Positions 1 through 4,341 of a DNA stretch of 6,020 nt are shown piece by piece; position 1 is the first letter of the stretch, and each line of letters starts with the position of its first letter. The stretch is taken from contig JAZGEP010000053.1 in NCBI GenBank assembly GCA_036478815.1, forward strand, positions 1 through 6,020, in the 5' to 3' direction. Under the pieces are notes generated by a model. That model had not been told where the DNA came from. It saw nothing but the letters and a program-made list of their open reading frames with translations, and ran no database searches. This DNA is from DRLZ01 sp036478815. GTDB lineage: Bacteria > Pseudomonadota > Gammaproteobacteria > Methylococcales > DRLZ01. The translations under genes were made by a program, and so were the position numbers.

Positions 1-138
1 AAGTTTGACGCAGGATTTTTGTTCGTCTTCAAGGCGTAGAAATAGGCGCATAGCAAGCTACGCAACTGTTTCTACAACGCGGAAGACGGACAAAAAGACG
101 AGTCAAAATTCGTATTTTATTAAATCCTCGTTCCTAAG
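1..138 (+). repeat. Palindromic intergenic repeat copy R1 (subfamily A), cut by the left window edge
   Basis: This is an imperfect palindrome whose centre is a long hairpin. TTTTTGTTCGTCTTC (16-30) pairs with GAAGACGGACAAAAA (82-96) at 14 of 15 positions. Inside that, GTAGAAA (36-42) pairs with TTTCTAC (69-75), and an apical stem GCG/TAG pairs with CTA/CGC (46-63). Outside the core, AAGTTTGAC (1-9) faces GTCAAAATT (102-110) with one mismatch, so outer arms exist but the left one is mostly off the window. The right end carries CGTTCCTAAG (129-138), which recurs at the right end of R2. The core motifs GCAGGATTTTTGTT and AAAAAGAC recur in R2, R3 and R4. A 60-codon frame at 5-187 runs through this palindrome and is not a credible gene. 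Confidence 0.85.
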
Positions 139-166
139 GCATCAGATTTATTTCCATACTTTAAAC

Positions 167-172
167 TATAAT
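167..172 (+). promoter_or_regulatory. Possible -10 box upstream of gshB
   Basis: A perfect TATAAT lies 11 nt before the TTG start of gshB and outside repeat R1. No convincing TTGACA-like -35 is seen at 16-18 nt spacing (the region reads AGATTT). If it is used, transcription would start around 178-180 and the mRNA would be almost leaderless. It may simply be AT-rich chance, so confidence is low. Confidence 0.25.
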
Positions 173-183
173 GAGCAGAATAA

Positions 184-1137
184 TTGACAATTAAACTTGG
201 CATAGTCATGGATCCTTTAGAAGGGATTCAATATAAGAAAGATACCACTTTTGCAATGATGCTGGAGGCACAAAAGCGTCACTGGGACATCCATGTGATG
301 GAAATGGGCGACTTGTATATTCGTGATGGTCAAACTTTTGCAACATCCCGGACAGTAGAGGTGTTTGAAGATCCACATCAATGGCATCAATATCTTCAGC
401 ATGAGACTATCCAACTGAAAGATCTGGATATCATCCTGATGCGTAAGGATCCACCGTTTGATCTGGAATATATTTATACCACTTATTTGTTGGAACGTGC
501 TGAGTTAGCCGGAGTACTGGTCGTCAACAAACCACAGTCACTACGTGATGTGAATGAAAAGATGTATACTGCTTGGTTCCCACAGTGCTCTCCCCCAACA
601 CTGGTGAGCCGTAGACAACAACAGTTTCGTAAGTTTCTGGTTGAGCATCATAAAATTGTGCTCAAACCATTGGATGGAATGGGTGGAGCATCCATATTTG
701 TGCTGACTGAAGATAGCCCAAATATTTCTGTGGTTCTGGAAACGATGACCGACTATGGTACACGATTCGCAATGGCACAACAGTTTCTACCGGAAATCAG
801 TGAGGGTGATAAACGTATTCTGGTAATCGATGGCAAAGCAGTACCCTATGCATTGGCAAGGATTCCTGCTCGCGGCGAAAGTCGTGGTAATCTTGCTGCT
901 GGAGGAATTGCCAAGGGAGTCGAACTCAGTGAACGTGACCACTGGATTGTTGAACAAGTTTCACCAACTTTGAAAGAAAAAGGACTGTTATTTGTAGGAA
1001 TTGATGTGATTGGCGATTATTTAACTGAAATCAATGTAACCAGCCCGACTTGCGCCAGAGAACTGGACGCTTTATATGGGTTAAACATTGCTGGTGATTT
1101 TCTTGACCGTATTGAAAACCGTTTGGGAAATGGGTGA
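184..1137 (+). CDS. gshB: Glutathione synthetase (ATP-grasp)
   Basis: This enzyme joins gamma-glutamylcysteine and glycine using ATP, the second step of cytoplasmic glutathione synthesis. The 317 residues match the proteobacterial GshB length and align throughout with E. coli GshB from memory. The N-terminal domain shows KLGIVMDPLEGI (4-15), MRKDPPFD (86-93) and NKPQSLRD (115-122). The ATP-grasp part shows KPLDGMGGASIF (161-172), the loop ARIPARGESRGNLAAGG (225-241), and FVGIDVIGD followed by TEINVTSPT (281-289). D274, E282 and N284 are the expected Mg2+ ligands. The start is TTG at 184: the next in-frame ATG (208) would remove the first beta strand, and an ATG at 171 is in another frame and soon stops. 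A weak GAGCAGA lies upstream as a ribosome site. The tonB-like gene follows after 4 nt, suggesting coupled translation. Confidence 0.97.
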   Translation: MTIKLGIVMDPLEGIQYKKDTTFAMMLEAQKRHWDIHVMEMGDLYIRDGQTFATSRTVEVFEDPHQWHQYLQHETIQLKDLDIILMRKDPPFDLEYIYTTYLLERAELAGVLVVNKPQSLRDVNEKMYTAWFPQCSPPTLVSRRQQQFRKFLVEHHKIVLKPLDGMGGASIFVLTEDSPNISVVLETMTDYGTRFAMAQQFLPEISEGDKRILVIDGKAVPYALARIPARGESRGNLAAGGIAKGVELSERDHWIVEQVSPTLKEKGLLFVGIDVIGDYLTEINVTSPTCARELDALYGLNIAGDFLDRIENRLGNG

Positions 1138-1141
1138 TTAG

Positions 1142-2032
1142 ATGAATACTGCTGATCTGATTCGACGTGACAAACTGCCATCGGCAGATCGTTTTTTATT
1201 CGCGATGATCACTGCTGTTGTATTGCATATGATATTACTATTTGGCCTGGATTTTAAATTACAATTTAAGGCACTGAATAAACGCTCGTTAGAAGTCACA
1301 TTGGTAATACCAACCGCTGATCAGTTGCGCCCTGACAAAGCAGATGTATTGGCTCAGGAAGACCAGACAGCTTCTGGCATCGAAGGCGAGGCTGAACAAC
1401 CTCGAGCAGCACCTGTAGTGCAAGATGCGCAAGTTGTACGGGTGAAACCTGACGTAAAACAAATGGACAAAGAAACCAAACCAGTAATGGTACGGGAGAA
1501 GCAACAACGGATAGTGACAGAACTGCAATCTAATACTAAAGTAGCACCACAGATCATTGAAGAAACAACCAAAACCGAGAAAAAATTTACACCTGAAATG
1601 CTGGCCCAACAAATTTCTCAGGTTAGCTCAGAACTGACAGAGTTGATGGCGCGTCAAGTCTCTAACAAAAGAGTCGCTTATGCGCATACGATTAATGCGC
1701 ACAAATATCAAGCTGCTGCTTATGAAAAAAGCTGGAAAAGCAAAATAGAACGTATTGGCAACATGAATTATCCAGAATCAGCACGCAATGGCAGATTATC
1801 CGGCACACTTGAATTAAGCGTAGGAATCAATACAGATGGCTCACTTTATCGTATCGATGTATTGCGTTCATCAGGACATAAAGAGCTGGATCAGGCTGCA
1901 ATCAATATCGTAAAACTGGCAGCTCCCTATGCAAAATTGCCGGAAGGTGTGCGCGATGAGGTTGAAATTTTATTTATCAAGCGCAGATGGATTTTTTCTC
2001 AGAACAAGTTCTCAACTGGCTCGAATCATTAG
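1142..2032 (+). CDS. TonB-family energy transducer / TonB C-terminal domain protein
   Basis: The 296-residue protein has the TonB plan. It has a short cytoplasmic N-terminus, one membrane segment (about 18-37, FLFAMITAVVLHMILLFGL), a charged Gln/Lys/Glu-rich periplasmic spacer (about 50-200), and a C-terminal TonB fold (about 205-286). That fold shows NYPESARNGRLSGTLELSVG, then TDGSLYRIDVLRSSGHKELDQAA, and ends near EILFIKRRWIF. TonB proteins pass proton-motive energy from ExbB/ExbD to outer-membrane transporters. Here the spacer is not the Pro-Glu/Pro-Lys repeat of classical TonB, and no exbB or exbD is nearby, so it could serve another envelope role. It begins 4 nt after gshB with GGGTGA just upstream, so the two are probably cotranscribed. 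The last residues (SQNKFSTGSNH) look non-conserved. Repeat R4 begins about 38 nt after the stop. Confidence 0.85.
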   Translation: MNTADLIRRDKLPSADRFLFAMITAVVLHMILLFGLDFKLQFKALNKRSLEVTLVIPTADQLRPDKADVLAQEDQTASGIEGEAEQPRAAPVVQDAQVVRVKPDVKQMDKETKPVMVREKQQRIVTELQSNTKVAPQIIEETTKTEKKFTPEMLAQQISQVSSELTELMARQVSNKRVAYAHTINAHKYQAAAYEKSWKSKIERIGNMNYPESARNGRLSGTLELSVGINTDGSLYRIDVLRSSGHKELDQAAINIVKLAAPYAKLPEGVRDEVEILFIKRRWIFSQNKFSTGSNH

Positions 2033-2069
2033 CATTTGTTCTCGAAAATTTTTCCAGACAACTGCCGTA

Positions 2070-2220
2070 CTATGGAACGTGCATGGAATAACTTGAACAA
2101 TGATGACACAGAATTTTTGTTTCTGACTAAACTCTCTCAAGAGGCGCATAGTATTGAGATCGTTAGGCAGGAGCTAAAAGATTAAGCCAGAATGTTCAAT
2201 ATTTCATGCACGTTCCTATA
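2070..2220 (+). repeat. Degenerate palindromic repeat copy R4 (subfamily B)
   Basis: The core reads GAATTTTTGTTTCTGAC (2111-2127), then CTCTCAAGAGGCGCATAG (2134-2151), TATTGAGATCG (2152-2162) and GGCAGGAGC (2166-2174). It lines up with the reverse complement of R3 but lacks the apical stretch of about 17 nt that R3 has between GCGCATAG and TTGAGAT. Outer arms are present: GGAACGTGCATG (2074-2085) is the perfect complement of CATGCACGTTCC (2205-2216), and TTGAACA (2093-2099) that of TGTTCAA (2193-2199). The right end CGTTCCTATAG resembles the CGTTCCTAAG ends of R1 and R2. It fills almost all of the tonB-like/yqgE gap. An ATG at 2206, in frame with yqgE, lies in its right arm. Confidence 0.8.
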
Positions 2221-2247
2221 GCACACAACAACGCTTGGAAAACTACA

Positions 2248-2835
2248 ATGGATACAAACAACACACCAACCAAAAACCAGACATCATCACTCGCTTATCA
2301 ATTTCTTATCGCCATGCCTGGCCTGCATGGATCCGGTTTTTCAGGCTCCATAACCTACTTATGTCAGCACACAGAAGAAGGCGCATTTGGTGTTGTTATT
2401 AATCGCCGCAGTAATATACTGCTAGGTGAAGTGATGCAGCAAATGAGCATTAAGGATGTCAATGATGAAATCATCAACCTGCCCGTTTTCGATGGTGGTC
2501 CAGTTGAACCTGAGCGTGGATTTATTCTTCACCAACCGTTTGGTGAATGGGATTCCACTCTAAAAATGACCGATTCCATTTCACTAACAACCTCACGCGA
2601 TATTCTGGAAGCAATTGCGATCAAGCAAGGTCCCCAACAGTTTCTGATTGCACTGGGTTATGCTGGGTGGGGCGCAAAACAATTGGAGCAGGAAATCATT
2701 GACAACGCATGGTTAAACGTTCCAGGTGATTCATCCATTTTGTTTGAAACACCGGTAGAGCAGCGTAGTAAAGTTGCTGCTGCCAATCTTGGTGTCGATC
2801 TCAGCATCCTTACTACACAAGTGGGACACGCATAG
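2248..2835 (+). CDS. yqgE: YqgE/AlgH family protein (UPF0301, DUF179)
   Basis: This conserved protein belongs to the YqgE/AlgH family, whose biochemical role is not settled. From the ATG at 2248 it has 195 residues, close to the usual 185-190. Family motifs are QFLIAMPGL (18-26), EEGAFGVVINRR (43-54), FDGGPVEPERGFILH (81-95), GYAGWGAKQLEQEI (137-150) and NAWL (153-156). The reading frame is open upstream to an ATG at 2206, but those 14 extra codons come partly from the arm of repeat R4 and have no counterpart before the family's N-terminus. The 2248 start has GGAA 8 nt upstream. In many gamma- and betaproteobacteria yqgE sits beside gshB and ruvX, as here. Repeat R4 separates it from the gshB/tonB pair, so it may have its own transcript. 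Confidence 0.93.
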   Translation: MDTNNTPTKNQTSSLAYQFLIAMPGLHGSGFSGSITYLCQHTEEGAFGVVINRRSNILLGEVMQQMSIKDVNDEIINLPVFDGGPVEPERGFILHQPFGEWDSTLKMTDSISLTTSRDILEAIAIKQGPQQFLIALGYAGWGAKQLEQEIIDNAWLNVPGDSSILFETPVEQRSKVAAANLGVDLSILTTQVGHA

Positions 2836-2868
2836 TCTTGCGCTTGGCTGCATCAATCATCATTAAAA

Positions 2869-3333
2869 ATGCTTCAACCTTTCACAAAACCACCACAAAA
2901 AACTGATACTTATCTTGGTTTTGATTTTGGGCTAAAAAAAATAGGTGTGGCGATTGGTGATACTGAAACAGGTCTTGCTAATGCATTAACCACAATTAAT
3001 TCAATTCCAAAACAACTACGATGGAAAACTATTCAAGAGCTGATTGTGAATTGGGAGCCTGCTGGAATAATCGTTGGAATCTCACGAAACATGGACGGCA
3101 GCGAACATGAGGTAACCCGCGCCATCCAAAAGTTTGCAAGACAACTAGAAGGACGCTTTTCTCTGTCGGTAACTCAAGTTGATGAAACCCTGAGCAGTCG
3201 TGAAGCCTGGCAATTACTCTATCAAGAAACTGGTGTCAGCCATGCCAAAGCAGTAAAACTACAAGATCAGGTCGCTGCGCAATTAATCTTGCAAACCTGG
3301 CTTGATCAACAACCATCCAGAGTTGCAAGATGA
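2869..3333 (+). CDS. ruvX: Putative pre-16S rRNA nuclease / Holliday-junction resolvase-like protein
   Basis: RuvX (YqgF) has an RNase H-like fold and in E. coli is required for 5'-end maturation of 16S rRNA; it was first proposed as a Holliday-junction resolvase. The 154 residues match the family length plus a short N-terminal extension. Visible motifs are YLGFDFGLKKIGVAIGD (15-31, catalytic D19), GIIVGISRNMDGSEHE (66-81), TQVDETLSSREA (102-113, E106) and KLQDQVAAQLIL (130-141, D133), so the acidic triad is intact. No clear Shine-Dalgarno sequence precedes the ATG at 2869, and no other in-frame start leaves the first motif intact, so reinitiation after yqgE (33 nt gap) is likely. It overlaps pyrR by 4 nt (ATGA), indicating an operon. 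Confidence 0.95.
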   Translation: MLQPFTKPPQKTDTYLGFDFGLKKIGVAIGDTETGLANALTTINSIPKQLRWKTIQELIVNWEPAGIIVGISRNMDGSEHEVTRAIQKFARQLEGRFSLSVTQVDETLSSREAWQLLYQETGVSHAKAVKLQDQVAAQLILQTWLDQQPSRVAR

Positions 3334-3842
3334 AACGGTATCCGTGCGATATTAATCAATTATTGGATCAGCTTTCTGACAAGCTACGGCAACGTATTGA
3401 TAACAGCCAATTATCCGACCCATTAATGGTAGGAATTCACTCAGGCGGCGCCTGGGTTGCCAAGTTACTGCATCAACACCTTAATCTGATTGAACCATTA
3501 GGCTTGTTGGATATTACGTTTTATCGAGATGACTTTTCGCAAGACGGCTTGCATCCACAAGTAAAACGCAGCGAATTACCTTTTGACGTTGATAATAGAG
3601 ACATTATACTGGTCGATGATGTTTTATATACTGGCAGAACCATCCGAGCTGCGCTCAATGAGATATTTGACTATGGCCGACCGGCACGAGTCTGTCTTGT
3701 AACACTATTAGAACGTAATGGTAGACAGCTTCCTATTCAGGCAGATATTGTTGGATTATCGCTTGATTTGAGCAAAGATGAACGTATCAAACTGGTCGGA
3801 CCTGAACCATTGCAACTGGTTGTTGAAAAAGTACCAGTATAA
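3330..3842 (+). CDS. pyrR: PyrR bifunctional pyrimidine regulator / uracil phosphoribosyltransferase
   Basis: PyrR has a type I phosphoribosyltransferase fold. In Gram-positive bacteria it binds pyr mRNA and also makes UMP from uracil and PRPP; in proteobacteria its regulatory mode is less clear. The 170-residue protein shows VGIHSGGAWVA (34-44), DITFYRDDFS (61-70), the PRPP loop DIILVDDVLYTGRTIRAA (91-108), GRPARVCLVTLLERNGRQLPI (116-136) and a normal C-terminus. The ATG overlaps the ruvX stop (ATGA, 3330-3333), with AGAG upstream. In Nitrosomonas-type and other betaproteobacterial genomes pyrR is usually followed by pyrB and pyrC. Here it is followed only by palindromic repeats and an unrelated gene, so its expected partner genes must be elsewhere or lost. 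Confidence 0.95.
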   Translation: MKRYPCDINQLLDQLSDKLRQRIDNSQLSDPLMVGIHSGGAWVAKLLHQHLNLIEPLGLLDITFYRDDFSQDGLHPQVKRSELPFDVDNRDIILVDDVLYTGRTIRAALNEIFDYGRPARVCLVTLLERNGRQLPIQADIVGLSLDLSKDERIKLVGPEPLQLVVEKVPV

Positions 3843-3897
3843 CCCTGGCATAACAAGATCGTTTGGAAAGTAAACGTAATAAAAACCACAAGACATT
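3843..3897. other. Short spacer between pyrR and the repeat array
   Basis: The only structure seen is a 5-bp stem, CGTTT (3860-3864) with AAACG (3872-3876), with no T-run behind it. It is too weak to call a terminator. No coding potential is evident. Confidence 0.4.
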
Positions 3898-4062
3898 TTA
3901 GGTGGTTTGACGAAATAAAGTTACCAACCTTACTTGTCTTTTTGCTCCTGACCAACGCAATCTCAATCGTTGCGTAGAATGACTATGCGCCTTTTGAGAT
4001 GGTTCGGTCAGAAACAAAAATCCTGCGCAATCTTGGTAACTTTATTCCGTCAAACCACCTAA
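3898..4062 (-). repeat. Palindromic intergenic repeat copy R3 (subfamily B)
   Basis: This is a complete copy, about 165 nt. The outer arms 3898-3927 and 4033-4062 are complementary over 30 nt with a single mismatch (left TTTGACGAAATAAAG against the complement of CTTTATTCCGTCAAA). Inside them, on the minus strand, lie GCGCAGGATTTTTGTTTCTG, the stem CTGACC/GGTCAG, the stem ATCTCAA/TTGAGAT, the apical GGCGCATAG and CTACGCAAC, and AAAAAGACAAGT. The core matches R4 best. The outer arms share no evident sequence with those of R1, R2 or R4 except the terminal CCTAAG. Confidence 0.88.
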
Positions 4063-4214
4063 GAAATAATTTCAACAACTGACTTGTCTTTTTATCCATC
4101 TTCGGCGTTGCAGCAACAGTTACATAGTTCATCACGATGCACCTATTGCTGCGCCTTGAAGACTAACAAAAATCCTGTGCCAGTTGTTGAAATTATTTCT
4201 TACACGTTCCTAAG
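4060..4214 (-). repeat. Palindromic intergenic repeat copy R2 (subfamily A)
   Basis: The outer arms 4060-4081 and 4181-4202 are perfectly complementary over 22 nt (for example AATAATTTCAACAACTG against CAGTTGTTGAAATTATT). The core on the minus strand reads CAGGATTTTTGTTAGTCTTC, then the stem GCAGCAA/TTGCTGC and AAAAAGACAAGTCA. It aligns with R1 over about 90 nt, with a slightly larger apical loop. The right end CGTTCCTAAG (4205-4214) equals that of R1. The matching left end is missing: the left arm starts directly at TAAG, which also ends R3, so the two copies are fused there and overlap by about 3 nt. Confidence 0.88.
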
Positions 4215-4272
4215 CAAGAATAAATATTGAGTTTTTTGATTTGATATTTTGAGGTTATTACCTTATTGAGTA

Positions 4273-4299
4273 CTGTATTCTAATCAGTGAAGAATACAG
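4273..4299. promoter_or_regulatory. Perfect 9-bp inverted repeat upstream of the CNB-ferredoxin gene
   Basis: CTGTATTCT (4273-4281) and AGAATACAG (4291-4299) are exact complements separated by 9 nt (AATCAGTGA). It ends 31 nt before the ATG at 4331. It could be a dimeric regulator's operator or an RNA hairpin in the leader; no T-run follows, so it is not a terminator. A poor -35/-10 pair (TTGAGG 4249-4254, TACTGT 4271-4276) would place the element over the -10 region, as for a repressor, but that promoter is speculative. Confidence 0.5.
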
Positions 4300-4302
4300 A
4301 AT

Positions 4303-4341
4303 ATGAAAATTAAAATTGAGCGGGATACTGATGATAAATAA
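4303..4341 (+). CDS. Possible 12-codon leader ORF overlapping the CNB-ferredoxin start
   Basis: ATG at 4303 reads MKIKIERDTDDK and stops with TAA at 4339-4341. Its end therefore overlaps the first codons of the large gene (ATG 4331) in another frame. A GAAGA lies about 9 nt upstream. Such an overlap could couple translation, but a frame this short easily arises by chance and no amino-acid bias suggests attenuation. Confidence 0.15.
   Translation: MKIKIERDTDDK

Noticed and set aside
5..187. 60-codon forward frame before gshB
   Set aside because: It runs through palindromic repeat R1, has low-complexity basic composition, and overlaps the gshB start; no family resemblance.
1289..1612. Antisense frames of 107 and 72 codons inside the tonB-like gene
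   Set aside because: The plus-strand frame has a clear TonB plan; the antisense products are Cys/Phe-rich shadow translations.
2000..2042. AGAACAA ... TTGTTCT as a terminator at the end of the tonB-like gene
   Set aside because: Seven base pairs across a loop of about 29 nt that includes the stop codon; the following T-run is interrupted. Too weak to call.
2161..2168. GTTAGGC in R4 as an integron attC core site
   Set aside because: The motif is absent at the equivalent place in R1, R2 and R3 (R3 has GTTGGTC) and no integrase or cassette array is seen.
3860..3876. Stem CGTTT/AAACG as the pyrR terminator
   Set aside because: Only 5 bp with a 7-nt loop and no T-run after it.
3898..4214. Repeat pair as a CRISPR array
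   Set aside because: Units are about 160 nt palindromes with no regular 25-40 nt repeats and spacers, and no cas genes are near.
1..4214. R1 and R2/R3 in opposite orientation as a composite transposon around gshB-pyrR
   Set aside because: The enclosed genes are ordinary core genes in their usual order, there is no transposase, and no target duplication is visible at the copy ends.
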